Of a stretch of DNA of 21,829 bases, positions 1 through 6,768 are shown in pieces (within the stretch, counting starts at the first letter, position 1; every line of letters starts with the position of its first letter). The DNA lies in the IMG/VR virus record IMGVR_UViG_3300025327_001678, positions 1 through 21,829 of that record, one strand, 5' to 3'. The translations under genes and the position numbers were made by a program. Source of the stretch: a virus. A model generated the notes under the pieces. It searched no databases. It was not told the origin of the DNA and saw only the letters and a list, made by a program, of their open reading frames with translations.

Positions 1-366
1 CTCGCGCTTATATACACCGATAATCCTCTTGGGCATGAACGCGTCCCGTACCACCTTCCTTCCGCTGGACTTCCTGACCTTCACGGTTATGCCCCTGCTG
101 GTCCTGCGGGCGTCGAAGTGCTGAAGTCCCGGCGTCTTCCCCCTGTACCTAAGGAGCACGGCAAGGTTCTCCCACGTTGCCCGTCTCATGTAGAACCCGG
201 AGTCCAGGCGGTCCCGCTTGATGTTGTAGGTGTTCCGGACCTCGCGGCTTACGGCGGTCTTGGTCTGCGAGCCGAGCTTGTTGAGCACCCGCGTGGCAAT
301 CTTCTTGTACCTCTTGGGATCAAGGGCTTCCCTCAGCTCCTTGAGCCCCTTTACCTCAAACTGCAT
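1..366 (-). CDS. Minor tail protein Z-like protein (3' end cut by window edge)
   Basis: This is a partial gene; its C-terminus runs off the left end. The 122 visible codons begin MQFEVKGLKELREALDP and are rich in Lys and Arg, with the pattern VLNKLGSQTKTAVSREVR followed by YNIKRDRL. That pattern is typical of prophage minor tail protein Z and related HK97 gp10-like neck/tail-completion proteins, which act in virion assembly. The ATG at 366 overlaps the end of the upstream Mom-like gene by 16 bases, with GGAGAG just before it, so the two are co-transcribed. It shows that structural genes continue to the left of the window. An ORF on the plus strand across the same bases has no family resemblance and is a shadow. 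Family assignment comes from remembered sequence patterns. Confidence 0.72.
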   Translation of the reverse strand, partial: MQFEVKGLKELREALDPKRYKKIATRVLNKLGSQTKTAVSREVRNTYNIKRDRLDSGFYMRRATWENLAVLLRYRGKTPGLQHFDARRTSRGITVKVRKSSGRKVVRDAFMPKRIIGVYKRE

Positions 367-1103
367 ATACTCTCCTTGACTGGAGCGGAGTGCCGGAACC
401 GCCCCGACCCCTGGAGCCTGGGTAGCTCCCGGCTCTCTCTTGAGCCCTCCTCCGCCTCGATGACCCACTTCAAGTCCTTCCGCTTCGGGTAACCCAAAGA
501 CCAATCAAACGGCGACTCCCTCAGAAGCCTCTTTCTCTCCCCGTGCGAACATAGGAACCTCAGGTACCTGAACTGGTAGCCGCGCACCTTCGAAAGCCCG
601 AGCGCGAGCGTCACGGACTTCTTCCGGGTGCCGTACCGGGTGATGAGGAGCCTCGGATGTACGACCTCGCCTTCCCCGGTCATGTAGAACTCCGACCAGA
701 TGTGGCCGCCGTAGAGCCAGTTGGATGCCTGGTAGACATATCCGGGCTTTCCCCGGAGCCCGTCGGCCCAGCTGAAAAGGAGCTTTACGCCCGGCAAATG
801 CTCCCTGATGTATGCGGCCATCATGCCTAAAAAGAAGCTCTCCGTGTTCCTGGGCATGGAGTCGAGGACGCACAGGCGGTTGAGCTCGAGGTAGTCCCCC
901 ACGTCGAGGGAGGGGAAAATCCTCTTTATCGTGTGCCTGGGCCGCGTCCCGTATCCCCAGAGCGCCACCCCGACCAGGTCGTCGCCTGCGAAGAGGCCCA
1001 GTGAGAGCTTCGTTATGGGCGGGCAGATGACGGCGTAATGGTGTTGGGCCACGAACCTTTTCCCGACTGCGGTCGATATGGGTTGCACTTTCATGTCAAT
1101 CAC
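351..1103 (-). CDS. mom: Mom-family adenine modification protein (anti-restriction)
   Basis: Predicted homologue of phage Mu Mom, an acetyltransferase-fold enzyme that converts adenine in phage DNA to a methylcarbamoyl form resistant to many restriction enzymes. Seen in the sequence: KRFVAQHHYAVICPP near the N-terminus, LGLFAGDDLVGVALWG, YLELNRLCVLDSMPRNTES in the middle, and FSWADGLRGKPGYVYQASNW, the core pattern of the family in the right order. At 250 residues it is close to Mu Mom in size. The basic C-terminal 60 residues are less conserved. The GTG at 1103 has GAGG seven bases upstream; the ATG at 1094 is an alternative. No Com-like zinc protein, the translational activator of mom in Mu, is seen nearby. 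Its position between the replication genes and the structural genes suits expression before packaging. Confidence 0.82.
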   Translation of the reverse strand: MIDMKVQPISTAVGKRFVAQHHYAVICPPITKLSLGLFAGDDLVGVALWGYGTRPRHTIKRIFPSLDVGDYLELNRLCVLDSMPRNTESFFLGMMAAYIREHLPGVKLLFSWADGLRGKPGYVYQASNWLYGGHIWSEFYMTGEGEVVHPRLLITRYGTRKKSVTLALGLSKVRGYQFRYLRFLCSHGERKRLLRESPFDWSLGYPKRKDLKWVIEAEEGSRESRELPRLQGSGRFRHSAPVKESICSLR

Positions 1104-1138
1104 GGCTTGACCTCGCTTCCTTCAGCCGACGGGGATAA

Positions 1139-1182
1139 GGGGGAAATCCCCTCGCACCTTTAAGGGTGCGAGGATTTCCCCC
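1139..1182 (-). promoter_or_regulatory. Long hairpin in the mom leader
   Basis: GGGGGAAATCC (1139-1149) and TCGCACC (1152-1158) pair with GGTGCGAGGATTTCCCCC (1165-1182), leaving a two-base CC bulge and a short loop around TTTAA. It forms an 18 bp stem beginning 36 bases upstream of the mom start. Reading toward mom there is no T-run after the stem, so it is a poor intrinsic terminator in that direction. Mu mom is controlled through a structured leader, so a translational or attenuation role is a reasonable inference. A bidirectional structural role cannot be excluded. Confidence 0.5.
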
Positions 1183-1199
1183 CCCCTTTAGGGGGCCAT

Positions 1200-1281
1200 T
1201 TTCGCCAAAAGTATTTCTCAATATTTTCAATAACTTGCGAGCCTTTCGCCAAAAGTATCTCTTCACATTTTCGCCAAAAGT
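1200..1281. repeat. Three direct copies of TTTCGCCAAAAGT upstream of mom
   Basis: The 13-mer TTTCGCCAAAAGT occurs exactly at 1200-1212, 1244-1256 and 1269-1281, with starts spaced 44 and 25 bases. The first two copies share a few more bases (AT after the 13-mer). A related TTTCGCAGAAAGTCC at 1337-1351 lies in the end of the primase gene, and its inverse ACTTTCTGCGAA is at 1310-1321; the two form a 12 bp inverted repeat (1310-1321 with 1338-1349). The noncoding stretch between the primase and mom (1104-1306) therefore holds a repeat family resembling protein-binding sites or iterons. No function can be assigned from sequence alone. Confidence 0.7.
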
Positions 1282-1306
1282 CCTAAGTGTTTGTTTTTGT
1301 TCACGT

Positions 1307-3190
1307 TTAACTTTCTGCGAAGTCATTTTGTGCGGCTTTCGCAGAAAGTCCCTTATCGGATACTAACGCGACCTTCGGACGGCCTTTACCAGTCGTCATT
1401 TCCGTGGTGAGCCGCCCCGACTTGATGGCCAGCTCGACGGCGTGATTCCTATCTCGTTCCGTAGCGTCTGGAAGTAACGCCTTCGAGCGCGCCGCCTCGC
1501 GGACCGTGTAAAAGTTTCCGTCCGCTGCCTCGGTATTGAGGGCCGCTATGAGCTCGTCGACCATCGCTGACTCCCGGGTGGCTTTCAGGTCCACCTCTTC
1601 GAGCGCGCCGTCTTGTGTGAACCTGAAGAATACCGAGCCCGGCAACTTGGGTACGTATGAGTTCTTTGTGACCTTAAACTCGACGTACCGCCAGGGCTCG
1701 TCGATGTCGTACTTCTTTGCGTCGTCTTCCGTGAGATGCCTCATGTTCGCAGCGAAACGCGAGCCGTCCACAAGGGAAGAGCCCCCGCGGGCCCCGGTGA
1801 GCTCAAGGGCGCCGCTCAGGGCCTTCGTGACATGGTGGCTAAACAACACAGTCGCGCCGTTCAAGGTGAGCGCTTTCAGCGTATTGACCCATTGTGTGCA
1901 GTGGTCATTCGAGTTTTCGTCCAGCCCGTAAAACATGGACTTAGGGTCGATTACGACGAGTTCAGGCCGGAAATCCTCCACCTCACCCTTGAGCCATTCA
2001 AAGGCATCGGCCCTGCTTGGGTTATTGCCGTCAAGCTTCATCAATGGCCCCGGACTGCCGCAATAAAGCCGGAGGTTATCGACAAGCATGGCTTTGTCTA
2101 TGTCCCCGAATTCGCCGAGGATGCTTCTTACCCGCCTGTGGATCATGCCCGGTGGGTCTTCTCCCAGAAGCCCGAGCACCCGCATCGAGCGCGTTGGCCG
2201 GAAGGTACTGAAAGACCGCAGACCAAGCGCGGCGGAGAGCATGAGGCACACTATCAGGTAGGTCTTGCCGGTGCCGCCCTGCGCGAAAATGCCCCCCACG
2301 ATGCCCTTAATGAGCAGATTTTCGAAAAGGTAATCTATAGGCGGGGGCTCTGTATCGAGCCATACGCCGATAGGGGCCGGGGACCCGAAAGGGGTTTCAA
2401 GTCGCGTTGATGGGGCCTCTGTTATCAGCCGCGTCAGTTCTTCGTCTGCGCCATCTCCACCCTTCATGGATATCAGATCCGATACGTCGCCGCCGGGGGG
2501 AAGGTCTGCTGGAAGTTCCAAGATATGTACCGCCTTGGCTGTGCCGTCTAACGAAGTAGCGACGGAGTGCGCTGTCTTCCGGCCCGGTTCATCTTTATCA
2601 GGAATTATAAAGATGGTCTTGCCAGTGAAAAATTCGGTCCATTCCTTGCGCCAGTTTTTCGAGTTCGTGGCAAAGTATCCAAGCCCAACCAGCGCGTCAC
2701 AGTCCTTTTCTCCCTCGACGATAAGGATGGCATCGGCTTTTAAGACCTCCGGCAGTTGGTAAGGCACCCGTCTCACGCCATCGAGGTTCCATATCCAGCG
2801 GCCCGTGCCGTCCGGTCTGCGGTATTTGAAGGTTTTACCGGTCCCGTGGCCATACCTCAAAACCTGATACAAGAGTTCGCCCCCTTCATCCACATAATCG
2901 TAAATGACGTCGGGTATACCCTGCGGTTGCATTGGTGCAGGGCTCGGGCTCTTGGTCTTCGCGGGAAAGGAACTGGGTTTGTCCAGTCCCACGGCCTCGG
3001 CTACGGCTTCGAATGAACATCCGGCATGGCAATGGAGAAGGACTTTGCCACCGGCACCTTCGGAAATACTCAGGCTTGCGTCTCTGTCGCCGCGCCCCTT
3101 TCCATGTCCAGGGACGGGGCACCGTGCAATAAAACTCGTCCCAGCCTTCCTTGCCCCTATACGTTCAGCTATCTCGGCGGCCGTTGCCAT
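1307..3190 (-). CDS. Phage primase-helicase (zinc finger, TOPRIM, RepA-like AAA ATPase)
   Basis: A 627-residue bifunctional replication protein. An N-terminal primase-type zinc site is visible: C24, H29, then CHAGC at 54-58. The TOPRIM region has IVEGEKD (157-163) and PDKDEPG (197-203), the acidic metal-binding motifs of primases. A RepA/DnaB-like ATPase follows, with Walker A GGTGKT (305-310), LLGEDPP (341-347), Walker B LVVIDP (411-416) and SHH (451-453). It probably opens and primes phage DNA for replication. The start at 3190 is chosen because AAGGAG lies six bases upstream and the ATG overlaps the previous stop as TAATG; the longer reading begins inside the upstream gene. The C-terminal 80 residues look like a winged-helix tail. 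No DNA polymerase is seen here, so host polymerase is presumably recruited. Confidence 0.88.
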   Translation of the reverse strand: MATAAEIAERIGARKAGTSFIARCPVPGHGKGRGDRDASLSISEGAGGKVLLHCHAGCSFEAVAEAVGLDKPSSFPAKTKSPSPAPMQPQGIPDVIYDYVDEGGELLYQVLRYGHGTGKTFKYRRPDGTGRWIWNLDGVRRVPYQLPEVLKADAILIVEGEKDCDALVGLGYFATNSKNWRKEWTEFFTGKTIFIIPDKDEPGRKTAHSVATSLDGTAKAVHILELPADLPPGGDVSDLISMKGGDGADEELTRLITEAPSTRLETPFGSPAPIGVWLDTEPPPIDYLFENLLIKGIVGGIFAQGGTGKTYLIVCLMLSAALGLRSFSTFRPTRSMRVLGLLGEDPPGMIHRRVRSILGEFGDIDKAMLVDNLRLYCGSPGPLMKLDGNNPSRADAFEWLKGEVEDFRPELVVIDPKSMFYGLDENSNDHCTQWVNTLKALTLNGATVLFSHHVTKALSGALELTGARGGSSLVDGSRFAANMRHLTEDDAKKYDIDEPWRYVEFKVTKNSYVPKLPGSVFFRFTQDGALEEVDLKATRESAMVDELIAALNTEAADGNFYTVREAARSKALLPDATERDRNHAVELAIKSGRLTTEMTTGKGRPKVALVSDKGLSAKAAQNDFAES

Positions 3191-3417
3191 TAAATCTCCT
3201 TTAACGTTTCCTCTGCGCTCTGGCCTCCGGCCCACCAGTGGTACCTCTTATCGCTATCGAAGGGGATGACCAGCCCTCCATCGTTGTCGATGAAGGGCCG
3301 ATCCCTTTTCTCCTTGCGAACGGGAGCCGCAATCCGCGCCGGAGCCGCTTTCTCTTGCGGGACAGTATTGGCCCCAGTCGGCGGGTCGTCCTTCCCGGCA
3401 AAGTCAAATAGGTCCAT
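3190..3417 (-). CDS. Small conserved phage protein (75 aa)
   Basis: A 75-residue ORF fitted exactly between the SSB-like gene and the primase: its ATG is two bases after the upstream stop, and its TAA overlaps the primase ATG. The N-terminal half is low-complexity, rich in Pro, Ala, Lys and Arg; the C-terminal half GLVIPFDSDKRYHWWAGGQS followed by ETLKEI is more ordered. Short phage proteins ending with a KYHWW-GGQS-type pattern commonly accompany replication modules, but no function is known to me. Perfect stop/start packing on both sides is the main evidence that it is translated. Confidence 0.72.
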   Translation of the reverse strand: MDLFDFAGKDDPPTGANTVPQEKAAPARIAAPVRKEKRDRPFIDNDGGLVIPFDSDKRYHWWAGGQSAEETLKEI

Positions 3418-3419
3418 GA

Positions 3420-4139
3420 TTAAAACGGCGTCCCGTCGCCGGTGTCGTCTGTAGTCTCCTCATGGACTTGGATGTCCTTGGCCTTGGCGGAAAAGTCGTT
3501 CCACAACCGTTCGCAGAGGCTGTAATCCTCAGGGGTGGTGCTGCCGACCGGAACCACCTTGAAAACCGCGTAGGTGCCGATGTCATTAGTCTCCATCAGG
3601 GACATGAGCCTGTATTTCCTTGAGAACATGTCCCCCCCGCAGAACTTTGCCAGTGAAAGGAGCTGGCGCCCGGCCCTGTAGCTGGTCTTCGAGAAGCTAA
3701 CGATGACCGGCATGGGCACGCCCGGGAAGTACGAGAAGAAGTTAATGAACGTAGTCGCTATCGGTTTCTCCCCGTTCGGCCCAAAACGCGTCTCGGCAAC
3801 GACCTTCGGGTCCTCAGGGTCCGTTGACTTCCAGATGACCGCCCCCGGCTCGTAAGCCGGGTCGAAGCTGGGGTCGGCCTTGCTGCGCGGGTTGAAGCGT
3901 ATGAAGTTCTTGAACATGAATACCGGAATAAACTCATCGGGCAGCACCTCCTTGGTCAGGGAATTGATTATCGCGCCCGGCTTAACGCCGAGCCCTTCGG
4001 TAATCTCGGGCGATAGAGCCTGGATGAGCTTGGCGCGGGGTATAATGAGGTCTTCCTGTGTGATGCCGCTCTCGAACCCCCTCTGCCTGGAACCTCCGGC
4101 CAATGCCGACTCCGTTTTTCCTGCAAGCTCGTTTGCCAT
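3420..4139 (-). CDS. Probable phage single-stranded DNA-binding protein
   Basis: A 239-residue protein in the replication operon. The body reads as an all-beta fold with many aromatic and hydrophobic strands (PVFMFKNFIRFNP, TTFINFFSYFPGVPMPVIVSF). It ends in an acidic, flexible tail with a hydrophobic tip, ETTDDTGDGTPF, the hallmark of SSBs that recruit partner proteins through the tail. No OB-fold motif is provable by eye, so the role is inferred from tail and context. Of two nearby ATGs, the second (4139) is preferred: the AGGAGG at 4147-4152 is seven bases from it but only one base from the first (4145). A gp2.5-like or recombination-mediator role is an alternative. Confidence 0.6.
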   Translation of the reverse strand: MANELAGKTESALAGGSRQRGFESGITQEDLIIPRAKLIQALSPEITEGLGVKPGAIINSLTKEVLPDEFIPVFMFKNFIRFNPRSKADPSFDPAYEPGAVIWKSTDPEDPKVVAETRFGPNGEKPIATTFINFFSYFPGVPMPVIVSFSKTSYRAGRQLLSLAKFCGGDMFSRKYRLMSLMETNDIGTYAVFKVVPVGSTTPEDYSLCERLWNDFSAKAKDIQVHEETTDDTGDGTPF

Positions 4140-4151
4140 GGTCATGCCTCC

Positions 4152-4562
4152 TTAGTTGTTGTAGAGCCGTATCGACGGCTTCAGGTAATAGGTGATGCAA
4201 TCCGGAAGCTCAATGCCATGCTCTATGCATTCGCTCGTAAAACTCGACAGGCTCTGAGGCATGACGGTCGTCTTGATCAAGTCCTCGCGCTTTTGCTCGT
4301 TCAGGAACGCGAGCAACCTTTCCATGTTCTCCTGTCTGCAACTTGCATAGAGTCTCGGTTTTTGCATCTGCGCGTATCCCAGTCCCTCGTACCTGGCGGT
4401 GGATACCGCGGAATGCGCCTCCAGAAACTCGATGAGACGGGATTCGGACTGTTCGTATTCCTCCTGGGCGTTCTGGAGGCACTCTTTCAGATCGTCCCGC
4501 CTCTCCTTGGCCCGCTTGAACCGAAGGACCAAATCCCTCTCGGTCGCTTTCTCGTCTGACAT
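4152..4562 (-). CDS. Coiled-coil phage replication-module protein, function unknown
   Basis: A 136-residue protein with a strong ribosome site (AGGAGG seven bases before the ATG). Residues about 5-50 are highly charged and heptad-like (RFKRAKERRDDLKECLQNAQ and following), predicting a coiled coil. The C-terminal half is more globular and ends LPDCITYYLKPSIRLYNN. Its organisation resembles phage host-nuclease inhibitor (Gam) or Gp157-type small proteins found beside SSB genes, but the similarity is only architectural and I do not assign it. It sits 17 bases from the upstream 52-residue gene and 12 bases from the SSB-like start, in the same operon. Confidence 0.7.
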   Translation of the reverse strand: MSDEKATERDLVLRFKRAKERRDDLKECLQNAQEEYEQSESRLIEFLEAHSAVSTARYEGLGYAQMQKPRLYASCRQENMERLLAFLNEQKREDLIKTTVMPQSLSSFTSECIEHGIELPDCITYYLKPSIRLYNN

Positions 4563-4579
4563 TTGACTTCCTCCTTCGT

Positions 4580-4738
4580 TTACTCGACTATGGATCTGAT
4601 GTCTTCCTTCGAAATCTTCATGTTCTGGTATGCGTCGCCATTGCTGAGAGGTTCGACTGTGTAACGAATACCGTGCTTGTCCTCGATTATCTGAGTGACC
4701 TTCGCGGATACGACTATCTTGTCCCCGACCTTAAGCAT
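4580..4738 (-). CDS. Small beta-barrel-like protein (52 aa)
   Basis: The protein begins MLKVGDKIVVSAKVTQIIED and ends EDIRSIVE; alternating hydrophobic and charged residues predict a small beta-barrel of Sm-like or KOW-like type. The start at 4738 is selected because AAAGGAGG lies eight bases upstream; a longer 101-codon reading would run antiparallel to nothing but would overlap the nuclease gene in another frame and has atypical residues. The start overlaps the end of the VRR-NUC gene by eight bases, giving translational coupling. Function unknown. Confidence 0.65.
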   Translation of the reverse strand: MLKVGDKIVVSAKVTQIIEDKHGIRYTVEPLSNGDAYQNMKISKEDIRSIVE

Positions 4739-5027
4739 CGCCATCACCTCCTTTCTCGATGAATCGTTTGACGTCCTCGACGCTTCTGCAGACTGCCGCC
4801 TGCCCGCCAGCGTCCCGAATTTTACGAAGAACATGGTCTTGAATATGTGTAGACTTGTTAGAGCCTGCCTTAAGCTCGACAGCATAGAACTCCCCCTCCT
4901 TGCAGATCAGTAGGTCCGGTATCCCCGACGTGAAGCGGTCGCATGCCTTATAGACCCACGCAGTCGGATAGTTTTTTCTTATGAACCCGATGACCTTGTT
5001 TTTTAGCCGCGTCTCTGACAAGGGCAT
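4731..5027 (-). CDS. VRR-NUC domain nuclease
   Basis: A 98-residue stand-alone VRR-NUC protein, a compact PD-(D/E)XK endonuclease. The catalytic pattern is visible as GIPD (35-38) followed by YAVELKAG with the E51-x-K53 pair, then a Gln-containing helix and the terminal AAVCRSVEDVKRFIE. Phage VRR-NUC proteins commonly lie beside SNF2-type helicases and are thought to act on branched DNA in replication or recombination. The start has AGGAGG six bases upstream. The first 80 bases overlap the 3' end of the helicase gene in another frame, a tight arrangement that supports coupled expression. The size matches the family. Confidence 0.88.
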   Translation of the reverse strand: MPLSETRLKNKVIGFIRKNYPTAWVYKACDRFTSGIPDLLICKEGEFYAVELKAGSNKSTHIQDHVLRKIRDAGGQAAVCRSVEDVKRFIEKGGDGDA

Positions 5028-6411
5028 GTACGGCCTCCTGTAAGCTCTGTTTCCTTTGCAGTACCTTTAAGAGCACCTCGTCAATTGTGCCCTGCGCCAT
5101 GATGTAGATATACAAACAGCTGTTCTTCTGGCCGATGCGGTGTATCCGGTCCCTGGCCTGAGCGTGCGTCTCGAATGAATAGTCGAGGCTGTAGAAGACC
5201 ATGACGCTGCAGTTGACAAAGGTGAGGCCGTGGGCCGCGGACTTGGGGTGGGCTATCAGGTAGCGGACCCGGTTGTTCTTGAACCTGTTTATGGAGTCTT
5301 CCTTGTCCCTGGTCCCGGCGTAGAGCGTAGCCACCTGGTCGGAGCCGTATTTTTCCCTGATGAATTTTTCAATGGCCTCCACCTCATGCCGGAATTGGAC
5401 CCAAATGATGACGGGCTGGTTGCCGAGTTCCTCCAGGATTCCCTCAAGCTCCTTGAGCTTCGTCGAGCTGCCTATTTCGACGCTGTCGCCTTCCCTGTTG
5501 TAAAAGAAACCGGAGGTCGCCTGGCGGAGCTTCATGAGCTTGGCCAATGCCACCTGCGCGGCTATCTCCTCACCCTCGATTTCGGTTACCAGATGCTCCT
5601 CCATCTCGTCGTAAGCCTTCTGCTCTTTGTCGTTGAGGAATACCTCGCGTATCTGGTCGACCTTTTCCGGCAGGTCAAGGGCGTCCTCTTTTCTTACCCA
5701 GTGGGTGAACGGCTGAATTTCTTCCATGAGCAACCGCCGATTATCCTTGGTAATCTCGTAATGCCAGCCGGTGGTCAGGAACCTGCGCATATCCGCGCCG
5801 GTCAGGCGCTGGCCGTTCATGTGCATGACTTTGCCGTTACGCTCGAGATGAAAGTAGGTGTTTCTAAATGCGTAGAATGAACTGGGGAATACGTCAGGCT
5901 GTATGAAGCTAATCTGCCCCCATAGTTCGAGCTCGCTATTTGGCATGGGGGTCCCGGAGGCGATAATCCGGTACTTGAACTTATCCGCGAGGGCCAGAAG
6001 CGTTTCGGTTGTTTTGCTCTTATTGCTCTTGAGCCGCGAGCTCTCGTCAAGGACACATATGAAGTCATGGCTCCGGATTAGTTTCAGAATCCCCGGAAGA
6101 TACTTTTTCGATATGAGTGACTCGTAGTTGATGACCACGATGTCCGGCACTGCGGCCTTCATCTCCTTGAAAGGCGTATAAGTTAAGTCTGTGAACCTCT
6201 TGATATCCTCGCCCCAGGCCGAGTTGACCAGCGAAAGCGGGCAGACCACAAGGAGCCTGAGGCCGGGGTCGGTCTGCCTTAAGCGGTTGAATATCTCAAG
6301 GCAGGTCCTCGTCTTGCCGAGACCGGGGTCATGAAAGAGGGCGCAGTTGCCGTCGTTCTTCTTGGCGAAGTCGATTGCCTCGCGCTGGTGTGTGTAGAGG
6401 GACTTGTCCAT
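4948..6411 (-). CDS. SNF2/DEAD-type DNA helicase
   Basis: A 487-residue superfamily 2 helicase of the compact phage SNF2-like type. Motifs in order: DPGLGKT Walker A (28-34), LVVCPLSLVNSAW (54-66), DESS Walker B (122-125), ASGTPMPNS (151-159), a second RecA-like lobe with VIIWVQFR (335-341) and the arginine-finger segment QARDRIHRIGQ (418-428). It probably remodels DNA or displaces proteins during phage replication, possibly paired with the VRR-NUC nuclease whose gene overlaps its end. The ATG at 6411 is three bases after the stop of the 59-residue ORF; no strong ribosome site is visible, suggesting translational coupling to that ORF. Confidence 0.92.
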   Translation of the reverse strand: MDKSLYTHQREAIDFAKKNDGNCALFHDPGLGKTRTCLEIFNRLRQTDPGLRLLVVCPLSLVNSAWGEDIKRFTDLTYTPFKEMKAAVPDIVVINYESLISKKYLPGILKLIRSHDFICVLDESSRLKSNKSKTTETLLALADKFKYRIIASGTPMPNSELELWGQISFIQPDVFPSSFYAFRNTYFHLERNGKVMHMNGQRLTGADMRRFLTTGWHYEITKDNRRLLMEEIQPFTHWVRKEDALDLPEKVDQIREVFLNDKEQKAYDEMEEHLVTEIEGEEIAAQVALAKLMKLRQATSGFFYNREGDSVEIGSSTKLKELEGILEELGNQPVIIWVQFRHEVEAIEKFIREKYGSDQVATLYAGTRDKEDSINRFKNNRVRYLIAHPKSAAHGLTFVNCSVMVFYSLDYSFETHAQARDRIHRIGQKNSCLYIYIMAQGTIDEVLLKVLQRKQSLQEAVHALVRDAAKKQGHRVHKKKLSDCVGL

Positions 6412-6414
6412 GTT

Positions 6415-6594
6415 TCAGCCCGGCCTTCTTTGTATAAGAATTTTGTCTACTTCCATGCGGATGGACTTTTTTGTCTCCTCATCGAAGTCCTTGCTCTCGG
6501 CCCAGTACCCGAAGATTTTGTTGAACCCCTCTCCCTTGAATTTGGAGAAGTAATCAAGGAACTGCTCCGCTTGTATCCTGATATCCAACCCCAT
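6415..6594 (-). CDS. First gene of the early operon, 59 aa, unknown
   Basis: An ORF of 59 codons plus stop, starting MGLDIRIQAEQFLDYFSKFK and ending ILIQRRPG. AGGAGG lies five bases before its ATG, and its TGA is three bases before the helicase ATG, so it is very likely translated and coupled to the helicase. It contains FNKIFGYWAESKDFDEETKK, a mainly helical charged sequence. No family recognised. As the first gene after the divergent control region it would be made earliest in infection, the usual place for small host-interaction proteins, but this is inference only. Confidence 0.75.
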   Translation of the reverse strand: MGLDIRIQAEQFLDYFSKFKGEGFNKIFGYWAESKDFDEETKKSIRMEVDKILIQRRPG

Positions 6595-6768
6595 ACCGGC
6601 CTCCTTGTTCTTGCCTATATATACAGAGCGCCTCGATATGGCCGAAATGTTTCACTGCTAAAAAAAATAAAAATAATTCGCTTGATATATCGCGGGGTTC
6701 GCTGTAGGGTTGCCCCCCTGTTTGAAACAAATGGGGTGTAGACAGGCGCTATAAGAGAGGAGGAACTC
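6595..6768. promoter_or_regulatory. Divergent control region between early operon and integrase
   Basis: This 174-base gap separates the minus-strand early operon from the plus-strand recombinase. It holds TATATATA (6616-6623), a candidate -10 for the early operon, an A-rich tract from about 6660 to 6675 that would be bent, and GATATATC near 6686. Both flanking genes have AGGAGG ribosome sites. No repressor gene is seen in the window, so the switch protein, if any, is encoded elsewhere. A serine-recombinase attP could also lie here, but its short core cannot be recognised by eye. Confidence 0.45.
6716..6736. promoter_or_regulatory. Imperfect palindrome upstream of integrase, candidate operator
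   Basis: CCCTGTTTG (6716-6724), AAA, CAAATGGGG (6728-6736) forms nine paired positions counting two G-T pairs around a three-base centre. It ends 32 bases before the recombinase start, between a run of C and the ribosome site. The position suits an operator controlling integrase or an arm of attP. It is only a symmetry observation. Confidence 0.35.

Noticed and set aside
118-492. Plus-strand 124-codon ORF at the left end
   Set aside because: It is antisense to the minor tail protein and mom, both of which have recognisable family patterns.
1139-1182. Hairpin as an intrinsic terminator for the primase operon
   Set aside because: No T-run follows the stem in the minus direction, and mom just downstream probably relies on read-through. 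A plus-strand terminator would have a C-run first, also atypical.
1200-1283. Direct repeats as a CRISPR array
   Set aside because: The repeats are only 13 bases, spacing is uneven (44 and 25) and no cas genes are present.
1096-1326. Minus-strand 76-codon ORF between primase and mom
   Set aside because: It is encoded by the repeats and hairpin (giving TFGEN twice), has no ribosome site, lacks the Cys pattern expected of Com, and overlaps the mom start. Treated as noncoding.
3404-3586. Minus-strand 60-codon ORF in the SSB-like gene
   Set aside because: It is a frame shadow of the gene, rich in Arg, Pro and Thr, with no independent signals.
5230-5880. Plus-strand 216-codon ORF antisense to the helicase
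   Set aside because: Helicase motifs on the minus strand are complete; this is a GC-driven shadow.
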